From: an uncultured Bacilli bacterium
GTDB taxonomy: Bacteria; Bacillota_I; Bacilli_A; RF39; UBA660
Assembly: GCA_934162195.1 (NCBI GenBank)
Contig: CAKPHO010000001.1
Coordinates: 62,001-126,000 of the forward strand
Direction of reading: 5' to 3'
DNA length: 64,000 nucleotides
Under the pieces are notes generated by a model. The model was not told where the DNA came from, did no database searches, and saw only the letters and a list, made by a program, of their open reading frames with translations. A program made the translations under genes and the position numbers. Shown here one piece after another: positions 35,195 through 44,136 of the stretch. The number at the start of each line of letters is the position of its first letter. The first letter of the stretch is position 1.

Positions 35195-37063
35195 ATGGAA
35201 TATGAAATAATTGTTGTTGGTGGTGGCCATGCTGGTTGTGAAGCATCTTTAGCAAGTGCTAGAAAAGGTCATAAAACATTATTAATAACAGGAAATATTA
35301 AAAATATTGCGGATATGCCATGCAACCCATCAATAGGTGGTAGTGCCAAAGGGATTGTTGTAAGAGAAATTGATGCTTTAGGTGGAGAAATGGGTGTAAA
35401 TGCAGATAAAGGTCAAATTCAAATCAAAATGTTAAATAGCGGAAAAGGGCCAGCAGTACAGGCTTTGCGTGCTCAAGGGGATAAAGTAACATATCCTAAA
35501 GAAATGTTAAAAACATTATCATCAACCAAAAATTTAGAGATTAAAGAGTCTTTAGTGGAAGATTTAATCGTTGAGAATAACAAAATAAAAGGTGTTGTTT
35601 TAGAAACAGGAGAAAAAATTTATGCTCAAGCAGTAGTTTTGACAACAGGAACATACTTAAAAGCAGATATTTTAGTTGGAGATACAAGAACAAGACAGGG
35701 ACCTCATGGTGAAAGACCAAGTATGCACTTAAGTGATAATTTAGCAAAATTAGGTTTTAAAATAATAAGGTTAAAAACAGGAACGCCACAAAGAATAGAT
35801 AAGAATACAATTGATTTTACAAAAACTAGAGAAGAAAAAGGTGACAATAAATTATTATCATTTAGTTTTGATAGAAAACCGCAATATAAAATAGAAGATC
35901 AAATATCATGTCATTTAATTTATACAACACCTGAAACACATAAAATTATCAGAGATAATCTTCACAAAGCTAGTATGTATGGGGGATTAGATGATATAAA
36001 AGGTGTAGGTCCAAGATATTGTCCTTCTATTGAAGATAAAGTTGTAAGATTTGCTGATAAAGAAAAACATCAATTGTTTTTAGAACCGGAAAGTTTATAC
36101 TATGACGATATATATTTACAAGGGTTTTCAACAAGTATGCCTCATGATGTTCAAGAATTAATGGTTCATAGTTTACCAGGGTTAGAGAATGCTAAAATAC
36201 TAAAATATGCCTATGCAATTGAATATGATGCAATATATCCTACACAATTAAAACAATCTCTAGAAACCAAATTAATAGATGGACTTTACACAGCTGGTCA
36301 AATAAATGGAACTAGTGGTTATGAAGAAGCTGCATGTCAAGGATTAATTGCTGGAATAAATGCTTCTTTAAAATTAGAAGGAAAAGAACCGCTAATATTA
36401 AAGAGAAATGAAGCATATATTGGTGTTTTAATTGATGATTTAGTAACAAAGGGAGTAAGAGATCCTTATCGTTTATTAACTTCAAGAGCAGAATATCGTT
36501 TATTATTAAGAAATGACAATGCTGATTTAAGATTAAGAGAAATTGGTCATAATGTAGGTTTAATAGACGAAAACAGATACCAAAAATTCTTAAACAAAAA
36601 AGAAAAAATAGAAGAATTAAAAGAAATACTAAGAAATAATAAATTAAATCCTAAAGTTGAAGTAAATGAATTTCTAGCATCCATCAATTCGGCAATCTTA
36701 AAAGATGGAATAACTTTTTATAATTTATTAAAGCGTCCTGAAATAGATATGAATATTGTAAAAAAATATTTAGATATTAACTTTAATGAAGAAATAATAG
36801 AAGAAGTTGAAATAGAAATAAAATATGAGGGATATATAAACAAAGCTCTAAAAGAAGCAGAAAAGTTAAATAATTTAGAAAATAAAAAAATACCAGAAGA
36901 TATTGATTATGATGCAATACATAATATAGCAAGTGAAGCAAAGCAAAAACTAAAAGAAGTAAGACCTACAACAATAGCTCAAGCATTAAGAATAAGCGGA
37001 GTAAATCCTGCAGATATTTCAATTTTAATGGTTTATTTAAAAAAGGAGTACAATCGTGGATAA
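35195..37063 (+). CDS. mnmG: tRNA uridine 5-carboxymethylaminomethyl modification enzyme MnmG
   Basis: 622 aa FAD enzyme with N-terminal dinucleotide motif VVGGGHAGCEA, PCNPSIGGSAKG, and YCPSIEDKVVRF, plus a C-terminal MnmE-binding helical domain. A TTG at 35171 inside the mnmE end is in frame, but the ATG at 35195 follows AGGTGAAACT and is the better start. Its last codons overlap rsmG. Confidence 0.97.
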   Translation: MEYEIIVVGGGHAGCEASLASARKGHKTLLITGNIKNIADMPCNPSIGGSAKGIVVREIDALGGEMGVNADKGQIQIKMLNSGKGPAVQALRAQGDKVTYPKEMLKTLSSTKNLEIKESLVEDLIVENNKIKGVVLETGEKIYAQAVVLTTGTYLKADILVGDTRTRQGPHGERPSMHLSDNLAKLGFKIIRLKTGTPQRIDKNTIDFTKTREEKGDNKLLSFSFDRKPQYKIEDQISCHLIYTTPETHKIIRDNLHKASMYGGLDDIKGVGPRYCPSIEDKVVRFADKEKHQLFLEPESLYYDDIYLQGFSTSMPHDVQELMVHSLPGLENAKILKYAYAIEYDAIYPTQLKQSLETKLIDGLYTAGQINGTSGYEEAACQGLIAGINASLKLEGKEPLILKRNEAYIGVLIDDLVTKGVRDPYRLLTSRAEYRLLLRNDNADLRLREIGHNVGLIDENRYQKFLNKKEKIEELKEILRNNKLNPKVEVNEFLASINSAILKDGITFYNLLKRPEIDMNIVKKYLDINFNEEIIEEVEIEIKYEGYINKALKEAEKLNNLENKKIPEDIDYDAIHNIASEAKQKLKEVRPTTIAQALRISGVNPADISILMVYLKKEYNRG

Positions 37064-37760
37064 AACTGAATTTATAGAAGCTTTAAAAAATTTAAATATT
37101 CAACTTACAGACAGACAATTAGAACAACTAAATAAATATTATCAGCTTTTAGTTGAATGGAATAAATTTATGAATTTAACTGGAATAACCGAAGAAAAAG
37201 AAGTATATTTGAAACATTTTTACGATAGTCTAACAATTGCTAGAATAATAGATTTAAAAAAAGAAAGAACACTATGTGATATAGGGAGTGGTGCAGGATT
37301 TCCAGGAATGGTTTTAAAGATAGTTTATCCTGATTTAAAGATAACTTTGGTTGATTCATTACAAAAACGTATAACATTTTTAAACGAAGTGGTAAAACAG
37401 TTAGATTTAAAAGATATAGAATTAGTTCATGACAGAGCAGAAGATTTTGCTAAAAATAACCGTGAAAAATATGATGTTGTAACAGCCCGTGCAGTAGCGC
37501 CAATAAATATTTTGATAGAGTATTGTTTACCATTGGTAAAAGTTGGGAAATATTTTATACCTATGAAAGGAAATATTTCCCGGGAAATAAATTTATTAGA
37601 TAATTCTCTAAAAAAGATAGATGGAATGTTGTTAAAAAGTGATGAATTTTTACTACCAAAAGAAGACAGCAATCGTACTTTATTATTAATAACAAAACAA
37701 AAACCAACATCAAAACGATATCCCCGTAATCCAAAAGAAATAAAAAATAAGCCTTTATAG
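37056..37760 (+). CDS. rsmG: 16S rRNA G527 N7-methyltransferase RsmG
   Basis: 234 aa. SAM motif DIGSGAGFPGMVLKI (about residues 71-85) and VTARAVAP. GTG start after AAGGAG, inside the mnmG end. The coding sequence contains a perfect Noc-binding site at 37574-37589, encoding the NISREI stretch. Confidence 0.96.
   Translation: MDKTEFIEALKNLNIQLTDRQLEQLNKYYQLLVEWNKFMNLTGITEEKEVYLKHFYDSLTIARIIDLKKERTLCDIGSGAGFPGMVLKIVYPDLKITLVDSLQKRITFLNEVVKQLDLKDIELVHDRAEDFAKNNREKYDVVTARAVAPINILIEYCLPLVKVGKYFIPMKGNISREINLLDNSLKKIDGMLLKSDEFLLPKEDSNRTLLLITKQKPTSKRYPRNPKEIKNKPL
37574..37589. other. Noc-binding site (NBS) 2, inside rsmG
   Basis: Perfect palindrome TATTTCCCGGGAAATA, the same 16 bases as the NBS at 22437-22452, here within a coding sequence. 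Confidence 0.88.
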
Positions 37761-37775
37761 GTTTATTTTTTTATT
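37745..37775 (+). terminator. rsmG terminator
   Basis: AATAAGCC/GGTTTATT stem with one G-U pair and a 6-base loop containing the rsmG stop codon, followed by a T-rich tract. Confidence 0.7.
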
Positions 37776-37816
37776 TCCCAAAAACTATTGAAATATTTCC
37801 CAAACTATAGTATTAT
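37772..37816 (+). promoter_or_regulatory. noc promoter with two NBS half-sites
   Basis: TTGAAA (37788-37793), 17-base spacer, TATTAT (37811-37816). The 11-mer TATTTCCCAAA occurs twice, at 37772-37782 and 37794-37804, exactly 22 bases apart. The second copy fills most of the promoter spacer. Each holds one arm of the NBS palindrome. Confidence 0.65.
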
Positions 37817-37849
37817 ATTAATATAAGAGAATAAGGAAGGGGAATTATT

Positions 37850-39094
37850 ATGGATAATAATAGAAAAGTGGTAGAACTTCCTTTAGAAGATGTTTTACCT
37901 AATAGATTTCAACCAAGAATAAAATTTAGTGAAGAAGCAATTAATGAATTATCTGAATCAATAAAAGAGCATGGAGTAATACAACCAATTGTTGTAAGAC
38001 CGGTTGGAGACAGGTATGAAATTATAGCTGGCGAGAGAAGATTTAAAGCAACAACTTTAGCTGGTATTCCTACAATACCTGCAATTATTATAAATTTAAA
38101 CGATAAAGAAAGTGCTGAAGTAGCATTAATTGAAAATGTTCAACGCCAAGATTTAACACCAATAGAAGAAGCTATATCTTATAAAAAAATTCTAGATATG
38201 GGATATTTAAATCAAGAAAATTTAGCAGAAAAAATTGGAAAAAGTCAATCTGCTATAGCAAATAAATTAAGATTATTAAATCTAGATGAAGATGTTCAAG
38301 AGGCATTATTAAATGGAAAAATATCAGAAAGACATGCACGTTCTTTATTAAAATTATCAAATAAAGAAGATCAAGTAAAATTATTAAATAAAATAATAAC
38401 AGAAAGATTAACTGTTAGAAAAACAGATGAGGAAATAAATAAAATGTTGACTGGAATAAAAGAAGAAAAGAATATACAAAATGATGTTGAGGTTTTAAAT
38501 TTTGATGAACCAATTATTATCCCGGCGGATTCATCAGAAGAAGTACTATCAAATTTAAATATTCCGAGCAATCCTATTATTGAACCATCAAAAGATTTAC
38601 CACAATCAGACAAAGATTCAATAATAAATCCTTTTTTAAATATAGAATCAGAGAAAAAAGAAGAACTTCCTAGATTTAGTGATTTATTAAAACCAAATAA
38701 CTCGGATAAAATTTCAGAACAAAAACAAAGTAATTTTTTTACTGCTCCTTTTGAACCTGAAAATACTACAAAAGATATAAATCCAACCGATTATGAATTT
38801 AATAACACTTTAGTACCAAACGAGGAACCAAGCAACAAAGATTTTACCATATCTCCAAACTTTGGCATTCCTAAATTTGATGATTCCATTTTTAATGCAG
38901 ATTCAAAAAATAGTACAATAAGTAACCCTGTAGTATCTTCAAATTCTGAAGTAGAAACAAGAAATCTTAAGATGGTTATTGATACATTTAGAGAATGCGA
39001 AAAAACTATTGAAAAATATGGTTTTATAGTAGATACAGAAGAATTTGATTTAGAAGATATGTATCAAGTTGTATTTAAAGTTCATAAGAAGTAG
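37850..39094 (+). CDS. noc: Noc-like ParB-family nucleoid occlusion protein
   Basis: 414 aa. N-terminal ParB CTPase domain with GERRFKA and ENVQRQDLTPIEEA, helix-turn-helix GKSQSAIANKLRLL, and a C-terminal dimer domain (about 369-414). The residues that set Noc rather than ParB specificity are mostly Noc-like: Gln133, Lys139 and Arg161 match, Asn144 replaces a Lys. Next to rsmG, as is noc in B. subtilis. Two oddities: no N-terminal amphipathic membrane helix like that of Bacillus Noc, and a roughly 165-residue Asn/Ser/Pro-rich linker (about 205-368). No soj/parB pair follows. Confidence 0.85.
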   Translation: MDNNRKVVELPLEDVLPNRFQPRIKFSEEAINELSESIKEHGVIQPIVVRPVGDRYEIIAGERRFKATTLAGIPTIPAIIINLNDKESAEVALIENVQRQDLTPIEEAISYKKILDMGYLNQENLAEKIGKSQSAIANKLRLLNLDEDVQEALLNGKISERHARSLLKLSNKEDQVKLLNKIITERLTVRKTDEEINKMLTGIKEEKNIQNDVEVLNFDEPIIIPADSSEEVLSNLNIPSNPIIEPSKDLPQSDKDSIINPFLNIESEKKEELPRFSDLLKPNNSDKISEQKQSNFFTAPFEPENTTKDINPTDYEFNNTLVPNEEPSNKDFTISPNFGIPKFDDSIFNADSKNSTISNPVVSSNSEVETRNLKMVIDTFRECEKTIEKYGFIVDTEEFDLEDMYQVVFKVHKK

Positions 39095-39110
39095 AAATAC
39101 TTCTTTTTTT
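39086..39110 (+). terminator. noc terminator
   Basis: AAGAAGTA/TACTTCTT stem with GAAA loop and a T run; contains the noc stop codon. Confidence 0.85.
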
Positions 39111-39121
39111 CCAAAAATTAT

Positions 39122-39150
39122 TTGCATTTGCGATAAAAATATCGTATACT
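39122..39150 (+). promoter_or_regulatory. pyk promoter with palindromic spacer
   Basis: TTGCAT (39122-39127), 17-base spacer, TATACT (39145-39150). The spacer contains the inverted repeat CGATA-AAAA-TATCG (39131-39144), which may be an operator. Confidence 0.6.
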
Positions 39151-39177
39151 TAATTAGTTCATTTGAAGGAGGTATAT

Positions 39178-40596
39178 ATGAAAAAAACAAAAATAGTAAC
39201 TAGCATTGGCCCTGCTTCTAGCAATTTTGAAACATTTAAAGAAATGGTTTTAGCAGGAGCAAACATCGCAAGAATAAACTTTTCACATGCAACAATCGAA
39301 GAAAGAGAACAAGTGGTAAAAGTAGTTAAAGAGGTAAGAAAATCTTTAAATAAAGACGTTGCTATATTATATGATACAAAAGGTCCAGAATTTAGAAGTG
39401 GAGAAGTGATTGAAACAGGAATAAATTTAATTCCAGGCAATACAATCCGTGTTGTTAAAGATAATATTATTGGTAATCAAGATGCATTTTCTGTTAACCA
39501 CCCAGATGCTTTAGATTCTATAGATATAGGAAATATAATTCTTTTAGAAAATGGATTAATGAAAATACAAGTAATAGATAAAAATGTAGATGGATTGACA
39601 TGTAAAATTATTAATGGAGGAATTTTATATTCTAAAAAAAGTCTATCTGTTCCTGGCGTTAAATTAAACATGCCTTTTATTTCCCAGACAGATTATGATG
39701 ATATTGTTTATGCCTGTCATCATGATGGTAACTTTTTAGCTTTATCATTTGTATCAGAAGCAAGTGAGGTAGAAGAAGTAAGAAAAATATTAGAAAATGA
39801 AGGTAGAAAAGATATTAAAATTATATCTAAAATAGAAAGTAAAACAGGATTAGATAATTTGGAAGGTATAGCAGAAGTTTCTGATGGAATAATGGTTGCA
39901 CGTGGAGATTTAGGTGTAGAAGTATCAATGTATGAATTACCAATATACCAAAAGAACATAGCAAGTACTTGTCGCGATCATAATATAATCTGTATCGTTG
40001 CAACAGAAATGTTAGAAAGTATGAAACATAATCCACGTCCAACTAGGGCTGAAGTTACTGATATAGCTAATGCGGTATATAATGGCACAGATGCTGTGAT
40101 GTTATCTGGAGAAACTACAACTGGAAAATACCCAGTAGAAGCAGTAAAATGTATGGCTGAGGTTTGTGAACATATTGAAAAATCAATAATTTATAAGAAT
40201 ATATTTGCAAAATCAACATCTGCAACACCTACTGATGCTGTAGTTAAAGGTATAGTAGAAGCAGCAAATAGTATTAGTGCTAAATTAATAGTAGTACCAA
40301 CTTTTTCAGGATTATCTGCTAAATTAATATCTAATTTAGAACCGGACGCTCCTATATTAGCTCTTGTTTCAAGTAAAGAAATAGCATATACTCTTCAAGC
40401 TAATTATGGCGTATATACTAAGGTTGTTGGATATTATGATACAATGGATGAAATGTTTTCTAAAGCTGTAGAAGAATCAAAACAATTTATAAATTTAAAT
40501 CCAGGAGATAATATTATCATCACCGGTGGATTTAAAGCAAATAATCCAAATAGTGATTCAGTGCCAACAAATTTAATGAAAATAGAAACAATTTAA
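39178..40596 (+). CDS. pyk: Pyruvate kinase
   Basis: 472 aa. Final glycolytic step, phosphoenolpyruvate plus ADP to pyruvate plus ATP. KTKIVTSIGPAS N-terminus, INFSHATIEE, the active-site lysine block IISKIES, ARGDLGVEV and VATEMLESM. Standard length, without the extra C-terminal PEP-utiliser domain of Bacillus Pyk. A TTG at 39163 is part of the region upstream of the GGAGG ribosome site, so the ATG at 39178 is the start. Confidence 0.97.
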   Translation: MKKTKIVTSIGPASSNFETFKEMVLAGANIARINFSHATIEEREQVVKVVKEVRKSLNKDVAILYDTKGPEFRSGEVIETGINLIPGNTIRVVKDNIIGNQDAFSVNHPDALDSIDIGNIILLENGLMKIQVIDKNVDGLTCKIINGGILYSKKSLSVPGVKLNMPFISQTDYDDIVYACHHDGNFLALSFVSEASEVEEVRKILENEGRKDIKIISKIESKTGLDNLEGIAEVSDGIMVARGDLGVEVSMYELPIYQKNIASTCRDHNIICIVATEMLESMKHNPRPTRAEVTDIANAVYNGTDAVMLSGETTTGKYPVEAVKCMAEVCEHIEKSIIYKNIFAKSTSATPTDAVVKGIVEAANSISAKLIVVPTFSGLSAKLISNLEPDAPILALVSSKEIAYTLQANYGVYTKVVGYYDTMDEMFSKAVEESKQFINLNPGDNIIITGGFKANNPNSDSVPTNLMKIETI

Positions 40597-40622
40597 AGGA
40601 AACGCTACTGTTTCTTTTTTTA
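40596..40622 (+). terminator. pyk terminator
   Basis: AGGAAAC/GTTTCTT stem with a 6-base loop and a T run directly after the pyk stop. Confidence 0.75.
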
Positions 40623-40888
40623 TTAATAATTCAAAAGAAAATTGAAGTTATACTTGAAATTTGTTGTCAACTTTTAAAATATATGTTATAAATATTTTGA
40701 TAGAAAAAAACACCATTTTGAATATTGAATTGATATTAATATTAAAGAATAAATTATCAATATATTGTAAAAATGACACGTAATAATATTATTGTAAGAG
40801 AGAATTATAATAAAAAATGGATTATATAAAATAATAAACAAAAAATTTAAAGTAAATATAAACTGAATGAAATAACAGAGGTGATAAT
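40623..40888 (+). promoter_or_regulatory. Long AT-rich leader region before uvrB
   Basis: 266 bases without a reading frame of note. A fair promoter TTGTCA (40664-40669), 17-base spacer, TATAAA (40687-40692) would give a leader of about 190 bases. A further TATAAT at 40806-40811 lacks a good -35. No riboswitch, SOS box of the GAACNNNNGTTC type or RNA gene was recognised. Confidence 0.35.
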
Positions 40889-42841
40889 ATGTTTGATTTA
40901 GTAAGTAAATATAGTCCTAGTGGTGATCAACCGAAGGCTATAAAAGAACTAGTAACTGGAATAAATGAAGGTAAAAAAAGTCAGGTTTTATTAGGAGCAA
41001 CAGGAACTGGTAAAACATTTACTATAGCAAATGTAATAAAAGAAGTTAACAAACCAACTTTAGTTTTAGCGCATAATAAAACTTTAGCAGGACAACTATA
41101 TGCGGAATTTAAAGAATTATTTCCTAATAATCATGTTGAGTTTTTTGTTTCTTATTATGATTATTATCAACCAGAAGCATATGTTGCTAAAACAGATACA
41201 TATATTGAAAAAGATGCTTCAATTAATGATGAAATAGATGAACTTAGACATGCAACTACAGCTGCCTTGTTAAATAATAGAGATGTTATCGTAGTTGCGT
41301 CTGTATCTTGTATTTATGGAATAGGTGAAATTGAAGAATATAGAAATAAAACATTAACATTAACTGTAGGTCAAGAAGTAAATCGCGATGAGGTACTAGA
41401 AAAGTTAGTAGAAATGCTATATGAAAGAAATAATTTAGATTTAAAAAGAGGAAGTTTTAGAGTTAGAGGCGATATTTTAGAAATAGTTCCTATAGGACAA
41501 CACGGTAGAGCAATAAGAGTAGATTTTTTTGGAGATGAAGTAGAGAAAATTTCTGAATTTGACACCTTAACAGGGGCAGTTATTAAAAGTAAAAAAAATT
41601 GTACTTTATTTCCTGCTAGTCACTTTGTCACAAGCGAAAAAAAATTAGTTAAAGCTCTTGAAAACATAAAAAAAGAATTAAATGATAGACTTGATTATTT
41701 TTTAAAAAATAACAAATTATTAGAGTATCAACGTTTAAAAGAAAGAACTAACTATGATATAGAAATGTTAGGAGAAACAGGATTTTGCCGTGGTGTAGAA
41801 AATTATTCTAGACATCTTGCTTTAAAAGAAGCAGGATCAACCCCGGTAACATTAATGGACTTCTTTGGTGATGATTATCTTCTCATTGTAGATGAATCCC
41901 ACGTCACAATCCCGCAAATTAGAGGAATGTATAATGGCGATAGAGCAAGAAAACAAGTTTTAGTTGATTATGGATTTAGATTACCAAGTGCACTAGATAA
42001 TAGGCCTTTAAAATTTGACGAATTTGAAAAAAAATTAGATCAAGCTATTTATATTTCTGCAACCCCAGGAGAATATGAATTAGAAAAAGTTGATAATAAG
42101 GTAGTAGAACAAATCATTCGTCCAACAGGATTATTAGACCCAGAAATAGAGGTAAAACCGACAAAAAATCAAATAGATGATTTAGTGGAACAAATACACA
42201 AAGAAAGAAACCAAGGTTTTAGAGTTTTAATCACCACACTAACGATAAGAATGGCTGAAGAATTAACAAATTATTTAAAAAGCCTAGATATAAAAGTGGC
42301 TTATCTACATAGTGAAATTAAAACATTAGAGAGATTGCAAATAATTCATGATTTGAGATGTGGTAAATATGATGTTTTAGTTGGTATTAACTTGCTTAGA
42401 GAAGGACTAGATATTCCAGAGGTAAGTTTAGTGGCAATAATGGATGCTGATAAGCAAGGTTTTTTACGTAGTGATCGAAGTCTAATTCAAACAATTGGAC
42501 GTGCAGCTCGTAATGCTAATGGTCGTGTAATCATGTATGCTGATGAGATTAGTGATTCTATGAAGATAGCAATCAAAGAGACCGAAAGAAGACGAACAAT
42601 TCAAGAAAAATATAATAAAGAACACAATATTGTTCCAACTACAATAAATAAAGAAATAAGAGATGTAATTAGTAATATAGCAGAGACAAAACCAGAAAAA
42701 AATAAAAAGTTGAGCTCTAAAGAAAAAATGAATTTAATGAATGAACTAGAATCTCAAATGAGAGAAGCTGCTGCAAATCTGGATTTTGAAAAGGCTATGG
42801 AATTAAGGGATATACTTTTTGAATTACAAAGTAATAAATAA
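40889..42841 (+). CDS. uvrB: Excinuclease ABC subunit B
   Basis: 650 aa. Helicase Walker A GATGTGKTF, the damage-probing beta-hairpin region SYYDYYQPEAYV, DESH box and a C-terminal UVR domain (ELESQMREAAANLDFEKAME) for UvrC contact. uvrA, usually next, is not here. Confidence 0.98.
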   Translation: MFDLVSKYSPSGDQPKAIKELVTGINEGKKSQVLLGATGTGKTFTIANVIKEVNKPTLVLAHNKTLAGQLYAEFKELFPNNHVEFFVSYYDYYQPEAYVAKTDTYIEKDASINDEIDELRHATTAALLNNRDVIVVASVSCIYGIGEIEEYRNKTLTLTVGQEVNRDEVLEKLVEMLYERNNLDLKRGSFRVRGDILEIVPIGQHGRAIRVDFFGDEVEKISEFDTLTGAVIKSKKNCTLFPASHFVTSEKKLVKALENIKKELNDRLDYFLKNNKLLEYQRLKERTNYDIEMLGETGFCRGVENYSRHLALKEAGSTPVTLMDFFGDDYLLIVDESHVTIPQIRGMYNGDRARKQVLVDYGFRLPSALDNRPLKFDEFEKKLDQAIYISATPGEYELEKVDNKVVEQIIRPTGLLDPEIEVKPTKNQIDDLVEQIHKERNQGFRVLITTLTIRMAEELTNYLKSLDIKVAYLHSEIKTLERLQIIHDLRCGKYDVLVGINLLREGLDIPEVSLVAIMDADKQGFLRSDRSLIQTIGRAARNANGRVIMYADEISDSMKIAIKETERRRTIQEKYNKEHNIVPTTINKEIRDVISNIAETKPEKNKKLSSKEKMNLMNELESQMREAAANLDFEKAMELRDILFELQSNK

Positions 42842-42850
42842 AACAAATAA

Positions 42851-42879
42851 TTTATATTTATTAATATACGTGGTATAAT
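42851..42879 (+). promoter_or_regulatory. Promoter of the yvlD-lgt-trxB-yvcK-whiA group
   Basis: TTTATA (42851-42856), 17-base spacer, TATAAT (42874-42879), 16 bases before the yvlD ATG. Confidence 0.6.
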
Positions 42880-42894
42880 GATAGTGGTGATAGA

Positions 42895-43317
42895 ATGAAA
42901 ATAACAGTTATAGAAGAAGATAGTAAAAATAAAAAACGTAATTATTTTATAGATTGGTTAGCTCATATGATTGGGTACGCTATTGTACTTATAATTGCAT
43001 CGATAATATTTCCCAAAACTGTTCAAATAGATAATTCTATGTTTGGGTTATGGGCTCTTTTAGCTGCCATAATAACATCCTTGTTAAATGAAACGGTAAA
43101 ACCTTTATTAGTATTATTAACATTACCAATAACAAGTGTAACGTTAGGGTTATTTTATCCATTTGTAAATGTTTTAATTCTTAATATAGTTTCATTTATA
43201 TTAGGATCACATTTCAACATGGGTGGATTACTTATGAGTTTTATAGTAGCCATATTTATATCAATTATGAATATTTTTATAGACTCAGTAGTAGAAAATA
43301 TACTTAGAAAGAGGTAA
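42895..43317 (+). CDS. yvlD: YvlD-like four-helix membrane protein (phage holin 4 superfamily)
   Basis: 140 aa with four hydrophobic segments (about residues 22-42, 48-72, 80-103, 110-132). The LLNETVKPLLVLLTLPIT stretch is typical of this widespread family. Function unknown; despite the holin name it is a chromosomal gene. B. subtilis yvlD also lies near lgt, with hprK between them; hprK is missing here. Confidence 0.82.
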   Translation: MKITVIEEDSKNKKRNYFIDWLAHMIGYAIVLIIASIIFPKTVQIDNSMFGLWALLAAIITSLLNETVKPLLVLLTLPITSVTLGLFYPFVNVLILNIVSFILGSHFNMGGLLMSFIVAIFISIMNIFIDSVVENILRKR

Positions 43318-43320
43318 TTT

Positions 43321-44136
43321 ATGAATCCAATATTGTTAGATTTAGGAATTATAAAAATTTATTGGTACTCAGTAATGATTTTTTTAGGATTACTAATAGG
43401 AGGATATCTAATACTAAATGAGTCAAAAAGATTTGGTATATCTGAAGATTTTATTATTAATTTATTTTTCTTTGCTGTACCAATATCAATACTAGGTGCA
43501 CGTCTTTATTATGTAGCATTTAACTGGGCATATTACTCAACACATCTATCAGAAATAGTTATGATTTGGGAAGGCGGTTTAGCAATTCATGGTGGAATGC
43601 TATTTGGTTTATTATGGATAATTTTTTATACTAAAAAATATAAAGTAAATACTTATCGAGTTTTAGATATGATAGTAGTGGGTGTAATAATAGGTCAAGC
43701 AATTGGCAGATGGGGAAATTTCTTTAACGGAGAAGCTCATGGTGGAATTACAACATTAGAACACTTACAGCAACTACATTTACCAGAATTTATTATTAAT
43801 GGTATGTATATTGAAGGAAACTATTATTTACCAACATTCTTCTATGAATCAATATGGTGTTTTGTAGGATTTATAATTTTGCTAATAATAAGAAGAATAA
43901 AATATATTAAAATAGGCCAACCAACTGCAATATATTTGATATGGTATGGAATAGGGAGATTTATAATTGAAGGAATGAGAACAGATAGTTTGATGTTAGG
44001 TAGTTTAAGACAGGCTCAAATTGTTTCGGTTATTATGGTTTTAATAGGAATTATAATCTTTATTGTAAAAGGAAAAGGGTCAAAGTTAGAAAATCAATAT
44101 AACAAAACAGGTGATATAAATGAAATTAGATTTTGA
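43321..44136 (+). CDS. lgt: Prolipoprotein diacylglyceryl transferase
   Basis: 271 aa multi-pass membrane enzyme that adds diacylglycerol to the lipobox cysteine. Signature GRWGNFFNGEAHG at about residues 131-143, plus HGGMLFG with the essential His. Substrates in this window include YidC (lipobox LTGC). Overlaps trxB by 17 bases. Confidence 0.96.
   Translation: MNPILLDLGIIKIYWYSVMIFLGLLIGGYLILNESKRFGISEDFIINLFFFAVPISILGARLYYVAFNWAYYSTHLSEIVMIWEGGLAIHGGMLFGLLWIIFYTKKYKVNTYRVLDMIVVGVIIGQAIGRWGNFFNGEAHGGITTLEHLQQLHLPEFIINGMYIEGNYYLPTFFYESIWCFVGFIILLIIRRIKYIKIGQPTAIYLIWYGIGRFIIEGMRTDSLMLGSLRQAQIVSVIMVLIGIIIFIVKGKGSKLENQYNKTGDINEIRF

Noticed and set aside
43005..43020. TATTTCCCAAA string inside yvlD as a Noc half-site
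   Set aside because: A single half-site in a coding region without palindrome or pairing; chance occurrence is likely.
42895..43317. Phage holin as sign of a prophage
   Set aside because: The holin-4 superfamily name covers chromosomal YvlD proteins; neighbours are all housekeeping genes and no other phage gene is present.
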